Assembly: GCF_011039075.1 (NCBI RefSeq)
Contig: NZ_JAAKEG010000007.1
Location: 1 to 64,000, forward strand
Direction of reading: 5' to 3'
From: Adlercreutzia sp. ZJ304
Lineage (GTDB): Bacteria > Actinomycetota > Coriobacteriia > Coriobacteriales > Eggerthellaceae
Length of the DNA: 64,000 bases
Under the pieces are notes generated by a model, which saw nothing but the letters and a program-made list of their open reading frames with translations, ran no database searches and had not been told where the DNA came from. Made by a program: the position numbers and the translations under genes. How positions within the stretch are numbered: position 1 is the stretch's first letter; every line of letters starts with the position of its first letter. Positions 44,036 through 52,427 of the stretch are shown in pieces.

Positions 44036-44103
44036 GCGACGAGGTCCTGACCGCGGCAATCCGACTAGAGAACCGCAGATAAGCCGATCTCGTCGCTATT
44101 TTT
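44036..44103 (+). ncRNA. Candidate small RNA with its own promoter and terminator
   Basis: A closing stem GCGACGAG (44036-44043) / CTCGTCGC (44089-44096) is followed by TATTTTT, so the 3' end is a terminator. Inside lie an alternative GCGG...CCGC stem and CGGC...GCCG. The expected start of the promoter just upstream is within a few bases of the 5' arm. It does not match the SRP, 6S, tmRNA or RNase P cores I know. The end overlaps the convergent glycosyltransferase stop. Confidence 0.45.
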
Positions 44104-45070
44104 CATATGCTTGGTAAACAGATATTTCCCATTGCTTGCGAGTATTTTTAGCAACTGTATCAAGAACTAATCCAACAGTTAGGGAAAGCGCGCCGCAAAG
44201 CACCAATGCCACAGCCAACAAAGCCGTTGGGAAGCGCTCCACCAAATGCGTAACTGTAAATTCTGCAATAACTGGTATACCAGCAACTAGTCCTAAAATA
44301 ACAAACAGCAGCGCAAGCCATCCAAAGAAAGCCATAGGTTTATAGTCTTTGAATAGCGACGCTATGGCCATCAGCACTTTTGCGCCATCCCCAAATGTTG
44401 ACAACTTCGACTCGCTGCCCTCGGGTCGATCGCGATAATCAATCGGTACGTCCACAATGCGCCAACGCTTATCTACTGCATGAATAGAAAGTTCCGTTTC
44501 TATCTGAAACCCTGAAGATAACACAGGCATCGTTTTTACAAACATACGAGTAAAAGCGCGATACCCCGTCATTACATCCTCAAAAGCATACCCATAAATT
44601 ACCTTTATAAGCCAGCGCACCAAGTCGTTGCCAAACCCATGAAAAGCACGGTCATTCTCTTCGCCATAGCTACCATTTGACAATCTGTCGCCCACAGTCA
44701 TATCGGCTGCACCGCAATAAAGCGGCTCAAGCAACGCAGGAGCCGATTCAGCCGGATAAGTATCGTCTCCGTCTACCATTATGTAATAGTCAGCCTCTAC
44801 ATCGCGAAACATCTGGCGTACTACGTTACCCTTGCCCTGCCTAGGCTCCATGCGCACAATAGCACCATGCTCGCGCGCTATTTCTGCCGTTTTATCGCTT
44901 GAGTTGTTGTCGTAAACATACACATCAGCCAAGGGAAGCGTTTGGCGAAAATCATCAACCACTTTTCCTATGGTTAGTTCCTCGTTGTAGCAAGGTACCA
45001 ACACAGCCACACCCGCACCTTTGCGAATTTCCTCTATGCGCGCATCCGACAAGTTAATTGCTTCAGTCAT
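44096..45070 (-). CDS. Family 2 glycosyltransferase (dolichyl/undecaprenyl-phosphate type)
   Basis: About 324 residues. The catalytic GT-A domain has VAVLVPCYNEELTIGKVVDD and the metal-binding DGDDTYPAE; EDVMTGYRAFTRMFVK is typical of the DPM1-like clade. Two C-terminal membrane helices (about 235-260 and 275-305) anchor it. The start is the ATG at 45070 after GGAAGG. It probably makes a polyprenyl-phosphate sugar for cell-surface glycans. Divergent from another glycosyltransferase. A longer reading frame starting 11 codons earlier is not supported. Confidence 0.88.
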   Translation of the reverse strand: MTEAINLSDARIEEIRKGAGVAVLVPCYNEELTIGKVVDDFRQTLPLADVYVYDNNSSDKTAEIAREHGAIVRMEPRQGKGNVVRQMFRDVEADYYIMVDGDDTYPAESAPALLEPLYCGAADMTVGDRLSNGSYGEENDRAFHGFGNDLVRWLIKVIYGYAFEDVMTGYRAFTRMFVKTMPVLSSGFQIETELSIHAVDKRWRIVDVPIDYRDRPEGSESKLSTFGDGAKVLMAIASLFKDYKPMAFFGWLALLFVILGLVAGIPVIAEFTVTHLVERFPTALLAVALVLCGALSLTVGLVLDTVAKNTRKQWEISVYQAYEK

Positions 45071-45293
45071 AGCAGCCTTCCGTAAGTAATAAGGCATAAA
45101 CAAAATTGCTGTTCAAGCATTTTGATTATAAACCAGAAGCGGATACATTATGGCGCTCACGGTGCTATTCGTCGCCGTAAGCAAGCGCTCCGCAGCAATT
45201 TGTGAAGTAGCGTATAATATGTTTGTTTGTACAGATGCACAGGCGGCACCAGTCTGCTTTTTGATATACACGGAGAAGACGAGAATTTAGTGG

Positions 45294-46313
45294 ATGAAAA
45301 CCGTATCCTTCATAGTACCCTGCTATAACTCCGCCGCATACATGGATGTTTGCATCAAGTCGTTACTTGAATGCGGTAGCGATATTGAGATTATTATTGT
45401 TGACGACGGTTCAACCGACACCACATCTGACGTGGCAGATAAGTGGGCGCACAAGCTGCCTGATATTGTTCACGCTATACACAAACCCAACGGAGGGCAC
45501 GGATCGGCCGTAAATGCAGGGCTAGACGCTGCCAGTGGTCTTTATTTCAAAGTCGTAGATTCAGACGACTGGCTAGATAAAGATGCCATGGCTCCGATAA
45601 TGGACTACATGCGCACGCAGATGCATCGCGAATGCCCAACCGACCTTGTGGTTGCGAATTATGTGTATGAGAAAATTCACGAACATACGCGCAAAGTAAT
45701 GGACCACAGAAACACCTACCCCACCGATCGAGAAATTACATGGCACGAACTGGGGAAATTTTCGCTTTTTCAATACCTACACATGCATGCAGTAATTTAT
45801 CGCACACAGCTTCTGAAAGATATTGGATTGAAGCTGCCTGAACACTGCTTTTATGTAGACAACTTATATGTATATATTCCGCTGCCGCATGTTCGCAGCA
45901 TTCGATATTTCGATTGCGACATGTATCGCTACTACATAGGTCGCGAAGGTCAGAGCGTAGGCGTAGAAGCCATGCTTGAACGAATCGATCAGCACCTAAG
46001 CGTTACTCGCACCATGATCGATTCGGTACATCTACCAGACGACGCACCCGACCCGAAATTGTTCCACTACATGAGCAACCATATGGCAATGATGATCTGC
46101 GTTTGTGCCATATTTTTGCGAATGCGCAACACCGTCGAAGACGATAAAAAGCTAGCTGACATGTGGGATTATCTGCATTTTCACAGCCCGGAATTATTCA
46201 AGCGCGTAAAGCGGCATCCGCTAGTAATAGGTTCGAATATCCCAACAACTATTGGACGCAAAGCCGGAATTTGGGGATATAACATCGGTCGAAAGATGTT
46301 TAATTTCAATTAA
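45294..46313 (+). CDS. Family 2 glycosyltransferase
   Basis: About 339 residues. The N-terminal GT-A half has VSFIVPCYNSAAYMDVCIKS, IEIIIVDDGSTDTTSDVAD, GHGSAVNAGLDAASG and the DxD-like KVVDSDDWLDKDA; no membrane helix. The substrate is unknown. Likely cytoplasmic addition of sugars to a surface polymer. It precedes the flippase-like membrane protein by about 140 bp. No gene-cluster partners such as Wzx/Wzy are seen. Confidence 0.9.
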   Translation: MKTVSFIVPCYNSAAYMDVCIKSLLECGSDIEIIIVDDGSTDTTSDVADKWAHKLPDIVHAIHKPNGGHGSAVNAGLDAASGLYFKVVDSDDWLDKDAMAPIMDYMRTQMHRECPTDLVVANYVYEKIHEHTRKVMDHRNTYPTDREITWHELGKFSLFQYLHMHAVIYRTQLLKDIGLKLPEHCFYVDNLYVYIPLPHVRSIRYFDCDMYRYYIGREGQSVGVEAMLERIDQHLSVTRTMIDSVHLPDDAPDPKLFHYMSNHMAMMICVCAIFLRMRNTVEDDKKLADMWDYLHFHSPELFKRVKRHPLVIGSNIPTTIGRKAGIWGYNIGRKMFNFN

Positions 46314-46453
46314 ATTTTCATATTAGCGTCCAGCTGACCACTTTCATATACCCTGCCTCGATGTTGCAATGTGCATAGTCAACTAATCTGATATCCTTAT
46401 ACAAATGAAAATGCGTTGTACAGTGCAGAATCGATAATACGTAAGGGTAGCTG

Positions 46454-47986
46454 TTGAAGAAGGCACTTCTCATAATAGTCGCTATCCTTGCAGTAACTTT
46501 CTTCATGGGTAATGCCGACATGGTGTTCGACTTTATCGACATTGTAGGTACAGGTGCAACTATTCCACTTATTATCGCTGTAATTTTCATGGTGCTGCGC
46601 CATTTGACACAAGCCGCATCCTACGATGCCGCATTCGATGCTGTAGGCTTCAAAACCGGTTTTTTACACAACGTTATATTAATTTTCAGCCTTGTGTTTA
46701 TAAACACATTCTGCCTTTTCAGCGGTGCCACCGGTCTAGCCTTCATCATAGATGACGCGCATCGCAAGGGCGCAAGCCTTGGAGTAGCTACCGGAGGCGG
46801 GCTGCTCTCGCAGATCGGCTTTTTTGCAGCAGTGTTTGTAATAGCTGTAATAGGCACTATAGTTATGTTTATATCCGATTCGATGAATTACGTTATACTC
46901 ACCGGATTCATCGTTTTGGCCGCAGTATTATTCGGACAAACTGCCTGCTTTATCATAGGTTATTACAAACCAGATGCTCTTTATTGGCTACTTACACGCA
47001 TTGAGAAAATAGGCAATTGGATCCTTCATTTTTTCAAGCGCAGCATGCGTGCAGCATGGGGTACATCTACCGCCGATCAGTTTATTGACGCATCGCGCAT
47101 TCTTGCCCATAACCCTATGGGCGTTGTTATAACTATAGCTTGGGCATCGCTTTCTGCCATATTGAATATGGCGTGCCTTATGGCTATAGGTTTTGCATTC
47201 GACTTCACGCAGATAGCGCCTCTTGTAGCAGCGTTCGCACTAGCCGTGGTTACTATTATGCTATCGCCTACACCGCAAGGCATAGGAGTTACCGAAGCTG
47301 CTATTGCTATTGTTTTGACAGCAGCAGGTTCCACCGCCACCACCGCAGCCGCCATCGCTTTGGTTTATCGCGGCATAATGCTGTGGATACCATTTTTGAT
47401 TGGCGCAGTTCTGCTTTCGCAGTCGGGCTTTTTCAAGAGCAAGAAAACTGCAGCCCCAGATCAGAAGCAAAAAGATTTCGCATGGATAACAGGAACTCTG
47501 CTAGCTTTATTTGGGGCAGTTAACATAGCACTGGCACTGGTTGCACCGGCTTTGGCACCATATGGAATACTAACTCAGTTCGTAGATTTAAGCGGCGTTT
47601 TAGGCGGCTCGTCGCTAATATTTGGCGGCATAGTTTTGTTTGTATGCGCTATAGGTATTATTCGCCGAAGCCGCATAATGTGGGCAGCTAGCATGTTAAC
47701 TTTAAGCGTACTTGCCGGTTTAGAGCTTTACTACAACACTTGGCAAGTTGCTGTTCCTTTAATTGCTTTAGGAGTAGCGCTGTTTATTAAGCGTGATATA
47801 TTCACAAAATCGCCTTTCTGGAGCGAAAGAGCAGAAAGCGAAGGAAAGCAACTATTGGAACCAGATATTGCCGAAGCTGCACAAGATATGGAAGACATGC
47901 CACGTACAGTGTCTTCAATTGAGGAAATGTCAGCCACATTAGACGATTTACATAACCGCTCGAAAAAAATGCAGCGTAAAAAATAA
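46454..47986 (+). CDS. Flippase-like integral membrane protein (UPF0104/LPG synthetase TM type)
   Basis: About 510 residues and about 12 helices. The first eight or nine (to about residue 320) resemble UPF0104/YbhN proteins: FCLFSGATGLAFIIDDAHRK, GLLSQIGFFAAVFVI, TIMLSPTPQGIGVTEAAIAI, AAIALVYRGIMLWIPF. The rest adds three or four helices and a Glu-rich soluble tail of 60 residues. It may flip or modify lipids in the envelope. TTG start with GGGTAG upstream. It follows two glycosyltransferases, which supports an envelope role. Confidence 0.82.
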   Translation: MKKALLIIVAILAVTFFMGNADMVFDFIDIVGTGATIPLIIAVIFMVLRHLTQAASYDAAFDAVGFKTGFLHNVILIFSLVFINTFCLFSGATGLAFIIDDAHRKGASLGVATGGGLLSQIGFFAAVFVIAVIGTIVMFISDSMNYVILTGFIVLAAVLFGQTACFIIGYYKPDALYWLLTRIEKIGNWILHFFKRSMRAAWGTSTADQFIDASRILAHNPMGVVITIAWASLSAILNMACLMAIGFAFDFTQIAPLVAAFALAVVTIMLSPTPQGIGVTEAAIAIVLTAAGSTATTAAAIALVYRGIMLWIPFLIGAVLLSQSGFFKSKKTAAPDQKQKDFAWITGTLLALFGAVNIALALVAPALAPYGILTQFVDLSGVLGGSSLIFGGIVLFVCAIGIIRRSRIMWAASMLTLSVLAGLELYYNTWQVAVPLIALGVALFIKRDIFTKSPFWSERAESEGKQLLEPDIAEAAQDMEDMPRTVSSIEEMSATLDDLHNRSKKMQRKK

Positions 47987-48003
47987 GGAAGCCGCATCAT
48001 AAA

Positions 48004-48038
48004 ATTGGGGGTCTTGCATCAAATACAAGACCCCCAAT
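48004..48038 (-). terminator. Terminator of infC-rpmI-rplT
   Basis: On the minus strand ATTGGGGGTCTTG (48026-48038) pairs with CAAGACCCCCAAT (48004-48016), a 13-bp stem, followed by TTTTA. It starts about 29 nt after the rplT stop and just after the convergent flippase-like gene. Confidence 0.85.
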
Positions 48039-48066
48039 ATAAAAACTAAAAGAATTACCTTATGCC

Positions 48067-48426
48067 TTATGCAGCTACAGCCGTCTTAGCAGCCTCAGCA
48101 ACAGCGGCAAATGCCTTCGGATCGTTCACAGCCATATCAGCCAATACCTTACGATCTAGCTCTATGCCAGCCTTTTTCAGACCATTCATAAACACGGAAT
48201 ATGACATACCATTCAGGCGAGCCGCAGCGTTTATGCGAGTAATCCACAGACGGCGAATATCGCGCTTCTTGTTGCGGCGATCGCGATACATGTACTGCAT
48301 CGAGTGGCGTACTTGCTCTTTCGCTGCCTTATATGAACGCGATTTCGCACCGTAGTATCCGCGTGCCTTCTTTAGTGTCTCGCGACGCTTCTTGCGTGCG
48401 TGAACCGACCTTTTTACACGTGCCAT
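48067..48426 (-). CDS. rplT: 50S ribosomal protein L20
   Basis: 119 residues. N-terminal [18 protein letters not shown] and the [36 protein letters not shown] and [19 protein letters not shown] segments are conserved in L20. It is last in the infC-rpmI-rplT operon, where L20 or IF3 often controls the operon. A GGTAGG-type site precedes the ATG. Confidence 0.98.
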   Translation of the reverse strand: MARVKRSVHARKKRRETLKKARGYYGAKSRSYKAAKEQVRHSMQYMYRDRRNKKRDIRRLWITRINAAARLNGMSYSVFMNGLKKAGIELDRKVLADMAVNDPKAFAAVAEAAKTAVAA

Positions 48427-48438
48427 GCTATCTACCTC

Positions 48439-48636
48439 CTAGCGAAGACCTAGGTTGCGTGCTACAACCCTGCTATCGGCCTTCGTAACCTCAGTCTCGT
48501 GACGGAAATTGCGCTTACGCTTCTGGCTCTTTTTCGTCAGGATGTGGCTTTTATAAGCCTTAGCGCGCATAATCTTGCCGCTGCCGGTAACACGGAAACG
48601 CTTAGCCGTACCGCGATGAGTTTTCATTTTAGGCAT
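48439..48636 (-). CDS. rpmI: 50S ribosomal protein L35
   Basis: 65 residues starting [20 protein letters not shown], the family's usual N-terminus; a longer frame to 48678 is rejected. AAAGGAG lies 9 nt before the [23 protein letters not shown] is typical of the C-terminal half. It overlaps the infC stop by 8 nt and precedes rplT by 12 nt. Confidence 0.98.
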   Translation of the reverse strand: MPKMKTHRGTAKRFRVTGSGKIMRAKAYKSHILTKKSQKRKRNFRHETEVTKADSRVVARNLGLR

Positions 48637-49192
48637 TATCGGCATCTCCTTTCTTCGTATCGTCTTTCTTTTTAGCACTCTGTGGAAGGGGCGCTATTAA
48701 CATGTGCATGTTGCGACCTTCCATCTTGGGTTGATTCTCAATTAATGCAACGTCTTTTAGATCGTCTGCCAGACGCTCAAGGATTGAAAGCCCCTGTTCT
48801 GGATGCGCCATTTCGCGACCGCGGAACATTATGGTTATTTTTACCTTGTTCCCAGCATCCAAGAAACGCAGTACATGCTTTTTCTTGGTAGCATAGTCGC
48901 CCACATCTATTTTCGGGCGGAACTTCATTTCCTTAATTTCGATCTTGCTTTGATTCTTGCGCGCCTGCTTTGCCTTTATGGCTTGATCGTATTTGAACTT
49001 GCCATAATCCATTACGCGGCAAACCGGCGGATCGGCATTTGGAGCTATTTCAACCAAATCAAGCCCAGCCGCATCAGCGATGCTCTGCGCCTGTTCGATG
49101 GGATACACACCCATCTGATTACCATCGAAATCAACCAGCCTGCAAGTATCAAGCGTGATCTGTTCGTTGAGCCGTGGCTCTTGAGCGGCTAT
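48629..49192 (-). CDS. infC: Translation initiation factor IF-3, apparent ATA start
   Basis: Core features are [59 protein letters not shown] and [18 protein letters not shown]. The start is inferred as ATA at 49192: AAGGGGGTGA lies 5 nt upstream, and the product (about 187 residues) then begins at the usual place ([12 protein letters not shown]). A GTG three codons earlier abuts the ribosome site. An ATG at 49231 has no ribosome site. IF3 genes often use a non-AUG start (ATT in E. coli) so IF3 can repress its own translation. The C-terminal tail is charged (Lys/Asp). Confidence 0.93.
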   Translation of the reverse strand: MAAQEPRLNEQITLDTCRLVDFDGNQMGVYPIEQAQSIADAAGLDLVEIAPNADPPVCRVMDYGKFKYDQAIKAKQARKNQSKIEIKEMKFRPKIDVGDYATKKKHVLRFLDAGNKVKITIMFRGREMAHPEQGLSILERLADDLKDVALIENQPKMEGRNMHMLIAPLPQSAKKKDDTKKGDADNA

Positions 49193-49714
49193 CGCGCTCA
49201 CCCCCTTCTTTGCACCTGTGGTGCAATACATATTGGCGCTCTGCGCCCTTGCTGCATTAAAAAACCCGCCTCGCAAACGCAGACGGGTATCGTCAATGAA
49301 AATGAATCGCAAACGCGACACGATATTCAAACGACCCATCGGCTGCCAGCGGCGCCGAACCAGGTGGAAAAGCATACAGCCCTTCACTTGATTAGCAACT
49401 GCAAATTCTATGCCATATATTCAAACACTTCAACCCCCTAGTTGCATAAAAATGCATCGTATTGTCAAAATTGGAAGCAATTAGAAAAATTGAAGCGCTA
49501 AGTCAAAATGCAATTTCTTACGCCTAGTCAAACATACGTTTATCGCAAGTTGTCAGCTTTGGAAGTTCGCGCATTTCGCCATCTTTCGCCTATAGAGTGA
49601 GCAATGTCGTAAACAAAAGCATCTCCAACTGCGTATACGGCGGCGTTTATAGCGCATAGACAATATCCGCACCACATATGCAATCGGAGATGCACGAAGA
49701 GAAAGGTGATAGCT
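49193..49714. other. infC leader and gap before the Asp23 cluster
   Basis: 522 bp without a supported gene. The minus-strand part (49193-49400) is the infC leader with the terminator at 49259-49287 and the repeat GCGTTTGCGA twice. The rest (49400-49714) is AT-rich and holds a small GATGCA-type hairpin and probably the promoter of the next plus-strand cluster; nothing else seen. Confidence 0.5.
49259..49287 (-). terminator. Leader terminator (attenuator) upstream of infC
   Basis: On the minus strand CCCGTCT (49281-49287), 9-nt loop, AGGCGGG (49265-49271), then TTTTTT. It stands 67 nt before the ATA start. Such a terminator before infC suggests control by transcription attenuation, possibly by L20 or IF3. 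Confidence 0.8.
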
Positions 49715-50332
49715 ATGAGGAAATTCACACGCTTTTGCTTGGTGATATTTATCATTGCTGCAATCTTAGGAATAGGCGTGCTTGCAGTCCTTTGGTTCTC
49801 GTGGGAACCTCTGCTTCCTCTAGCATCATGGCTGGCTGGAATGAGCTGGTTTAATATTGCGCTTCTTGTAGTGCTAGGCATTGTTGCTATCGGTCTGATC
49901 GCTCTTCTGATCTGTGCCCTAGCAACGCCAGGAAAAGGATCGAAGCTTTTGCTTAGGCGAGAAGACGGCACCGTTTCCATTACCAAAGAAGCCATCCGCT
50001 CGACCGCCAAATATGTGCTAGAAAGCCACAGTGGCATTGAGACTAAAGACTTAAAAGTAAGTATTCACGGCAAACATAATCCACGCATCTCTATCAGTGC
50101 AAATATCGAGCCGAAAGCCAACTTAAATCTTGCGTCCTTAGGCGAAACGCTACAACAAGAAATAATCTCAAGCGTTAGCACCCTAACGGGATACCCCGTA
50201 GAGAAGGTGGATATCACATTTGCCGGCAATCCTACGAATACGTTGTATACGGAAAACACCTCGATCAACGTGCGAAGGGAGGGCTCTCATGTCGGATACA
50301 AACGTCCAAGTCAAAGCGTCATTGGGGCGTAA
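49715..50332 (+). CDS. amaP: AmaP-like membrane protein of the Asp23/Gls24 cluster
   Basis: About 205 residues. Two N-terminal helices (FTRFCLVIFIIAAILGIGVL and FNIALLVVLGIVAIGLIALL), then a soluble domain with the Asp23-like pattern RREDGTVSITKEAIRSTAKY and LKVSIHGKHNPRISI. In Staphylococcus and relatives AmaP anchors Asp23 at the membrane; this layout fits. The ATG at 49715 is used (AGAAAGG 8 nt upstream) instead of a GTG at 49706. It overlaps the next gene by 44 bp. Confidence 0.85.
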   Translation: MRKFTRFCLVIFIIAAILGIGVLAVLWFSWEPLLPLASWLAGMSWFNIALLVVLGIVAIGLIALLICALATPGKGSKLLLRREDGTVSITKEAIRSTAKYVLESHSGIETKDLKVSIHGKHNPRISISANIEPKANLNLASLGETLQQEIISSVSTLTGYPVEKVDITFAGNPTNTLYTENTSINVRREGSHVGYKRPSQSVIGA

Positions 50333-50717
50333 GGCAAACAACACAACAAAACGCGAGACACCCGAAAAAGACAGCATTGCACCATCTGTTGGGTTTACCA
50401 GCAACGCCCAAGATCGCACAGAACAAGCAAAAGCACCCATATTCAACGCCGACGCAGAAGAAACTGCAAAAAACGATACCGATTTCACAGATCGCCTTCC
50501 CAAAAATGTAAAACCGTATTTTGAGAAGCATGGTCACGCAATCGTTTATGGGTTAATAGGTCTTATTGCCGCCATACTTATTTTGATAATTGGCTTTTGG
50601 CCCGTACTTCTACTGGCAATACTGACAGCAATCGGCATGCTTATAGGACGATATCGCGATGGCAATATGCAGATGAACGCCGCAACGCGCTCACTTGCAA
50701 GTATTTTCCGCAGATGA
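50289..50717 (+). CDS. DUF2273-family small membrane protein
   Basis: About 142 residues: 80 hydrophilic residues, then PYFEKHGHAIVYGLIGLIAA and IGFWPVLLLAILTAIGMLIGR, one or two helices, the pattern of DUF2273, which commonly sits next to Asp23/Gls24 genes. The ATG at 50289 has GGGAGGG upstream and starts inside the amaP-like gene, a 44-bp overlap. A longer reading frame to 50220 is not needed. Function unknown; part of the envelope cluster by context. Confidence 0.82.
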   Translation: MSDTNVQVKASLGRKANNTTKRETPEKDSIAPSVGFTSNAQDRTEQAKAPIFNADAEETAKNDTDFTDRLPKNVKPYFEKHGHAIVYGLIGLIAAILILIIGFWPVLLLAILTAIGMLIGRYRDGNMQMNAATRSLASIFRR

Positions 50718-50759
50718 TCAAGGAATCGGACAGAAATAAACCTAACGAAAGGATTTATC

Positions 50760-51386
50760 ATGATTAACAATTCTAATAACAGCACAAAAAATACGGACAG
50801 CGCCAACAGTAGCACGAACAAAAGCGCAAACAATACAAACAACCTAAACGATAAGAAAACAGAAGCTGGCAAAGACGTTAATATCACCTCGCCCGAAACA
50901 GCCGTAGACAAAATAACCGGTGCCATTAATTCCGTATTGCCAAGCGACGACGAAGAGAAAAAAGAAGACACCGAGCGCAAACCGAAATACACCTTAACAA
51001 TAGATGAAGGCGTAGTGGAAAAAATATCGTCTCTTGCAGCGCAAAATGTTGACGGCATTGTTGACATGAAAGGCAGCGTTTTCTCAATGATCCAAGAGGG
51101 ACTTGGCGGAAACGACGACAAAAAGGGAGCGGATGCCGATATTAGCGATGGCGCAGTAACGGTAGAGCTATCCATCATTCTTGAATACGGCAAATCGGCA
51201 TTAGAAGTGTTCGACAACATAAAAGAAACCGTCACCGACCAAGTAAAAGAGATGACAGGTCTTGAAGTTGCAGAGCTAACAGTTAATGTGGTTGACGTTG
51301 TAGATAAAGCCGAATACGACAAACTCCATGGCAATTCTGACGACGGCGAAAAAGAAAAGCGCACAGCCGTAACTCTTTCAAAATAG
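50760..51386 (+). CDS. Asp23/Gls24 family envelope stress protein
   Basis: About 208 residues. The first 60 are an Asn/Ser/Lys/Thr-rich low-complexity tail. The Asp23 domain follows, with YTLTIDEGVVEKISSLAAQN, VDGIVDMKGSVFSMI, and a C-terminal VELSIILEYGKSALEVFDNI and LEVAELTVNVVDVV. Such proteins sit under the cell membrane and respond to cell-wall or alkaline stress. AAAGGATTTATC is before the ATG. Third gene of the cluster. The low-complexity tail is unlike Asp23 of staphylococci. Confidence 0.9.
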   Translation: MINNSNNSTKNTDSANSSTNKSANNTNNLNDKKTEAGKDVNITSPETAVDKITGAINSVLPSDDEEKKEDTERKPKYTLTIDEGVVEKISSLAAQNVDGIVDMKGSVFSMIQEGLGGNDDKKGADADISDGAVTVELSIILEYGKSALEVFDNIKETVTDQVKEMTGLEVAELTVNVVDVVDKAEYDKLHGNSDDGEKEKRTAVTLSK

Positions 51387-51481
51387 ACGGACAAAGTCTA
51401 TTAATGGCAAAAATGCCAAAGTCGATGCCGACAGACATAACGACGCACAGACAATAAGTCTAAATGCATCAAAGAGCGAAG

Positions 51482-51518
51482 GATAAGGCTTGGATGGTAA
51501 TTCTTTCCAAGCCTTATC
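51482..51518 (+). terminator. Hairpin after the Asp23 gene
   Basis: GATAAGGCTTGGA (51482-51494) pairs with TCCAAGCCTTATC (51506-51518), a 13-bp stem with an 11-nt loop. No U-run, so either a weak terminator or a control site before the ZIP gene. Confidence 0.5.
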
Positions 51519-51588
51519 TATGTTAACAATAAAGTTAGCTTATCTAAATTGCACGTAAAATAAATGAATTAAGCGAAGGGAGGCAGAA

Positions 51589-52383
51589 ATGCTTGACGCA
51601 CTTCTATGGGCAGCTGCGGGAACAGGATTTACTTTTGCCTGTACAACTTTAGGCGCTGCGTCGGTATTTCTGCTACGCGGCAAAAAAGACGGCATAGCTC
51701 AAACGCTGTTTCTAGGATTTGCGGCAGGCGTTATGATAGCGGCTAGTGTGTGGTCGCTTTTAATTCCGGCAATAGAGCGCGCTGAAGAGGCTGGACAAAT
51801 TGGATGGATTCCAGCAGCTGGAGGCTTTGTAATCGGTGTAGCTTTCTTGATGGCACTGCACGCGCTGCTACCCCATCTTAATTTTGGCAAAGAAAACCCA
51901 GAGGGCTTACCAAGCAGCTGGAATAGACCAACGCTGCTTTTTACAGCGGTTACACTCCACAACATTCCAGAGGGTATGTCGGTAGGCTTGCTATTCGCTA
52001 TGGCAGCACAGCCGGGAGCCGACCCCGCTCTTAGCGGCATGGCTATAGCTCTAGCGCTAGGTATAGGCATTCAGAATATTCCAGAAGGTGCAGCGGTGTC
52101 GCTTCCGTTAGCGCAAGAAGGTATAAGCCGCCCTAAAGCATTTGCTTTCGGAGCATTGTCCGGCTTGGCGGAACCGATTTTTGGATGTCTTGTTGTACTG
52201 TTTGCAGGCATCATCGCACCATATATGCCATGGATGCTAGCCTTTTCCGCTGGCGCAATGATGTTTGTAGTTGTAGAGGAATTAATTCCCGAAGCCCATC
52301 TATCTAACAGCAGTAATTGGGGCACTATAGGCGTAATGGCAGGGTTTCTTATTATGATGATTTTGGACGTGGCTTTAGGCTAA
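51589..52383 (+). CDS. ZIP-family metal transporter
   Basis: About 264 residues and eight membrane helices. The two ZIP signatures are HNIPEGMSVG (in VTLHNIPEGMSVGLLFAM) and NIPEGAAVSLPL, with the metal-binding His/Asn/Glu residues intact. It has a VVVEELIPEAHL segment near the end, another family feature. Likely imports Zn2+ or Fe2+. AAGGGAGG lies 7 nt before the ATG. It stands alone after the Asp23 cluster. Confidence 0.95.
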   Translation: MLDALLWAAAGTGFTFACTTLGAASVFLLRGKKDGIAQTLFLGFAAGVMIAASVWSLLIPAIERAEEAGQIGWIPAAGGFVIGVAFLMALHALLPHLNFGKENPEGLPSSWNRPTLLFTAVTLHNIPEGMSVGLLFAMAAQPGADPALSGMAIALALGIGIQNIPEGAAVSLPLAQEGISRPKAFAFGALSGLAEPIFGCLVVLFAGIIAPYMPWMLAFSAGAMMFVVVEELIPEAHLSNSSNWGTIGVMAGFLIMMILDVALG

Positions 52384-52427
52384 ATTCCCAAAACAACACT
52401 AACGCAGCGCAGCCTACATACCACAGC

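Noticed and set aside
44036-44103. SRP (4.5S) RNA
   Set aside because: The conserved GGTCCGGAAGGAAGCAGCC-type loop is absent.
49193-49387. Extended N-terminus for IF3
   Set aside because: It would translate through the leader terminator, has no ribosome site and is not seen in IF3 proteins.
49540-50037. Minus-strand open frame of 165 codons
   Set aside because: Antisense to the amaP-like gene, which has membrane helices and an Asp23-like domain; low-quality composition.
50546-51394. Minus-strand open frame of 282 codons
   Set aside because: It is a Ser/Phe-rich shadow of the DUF2273 and Asp23 genes.
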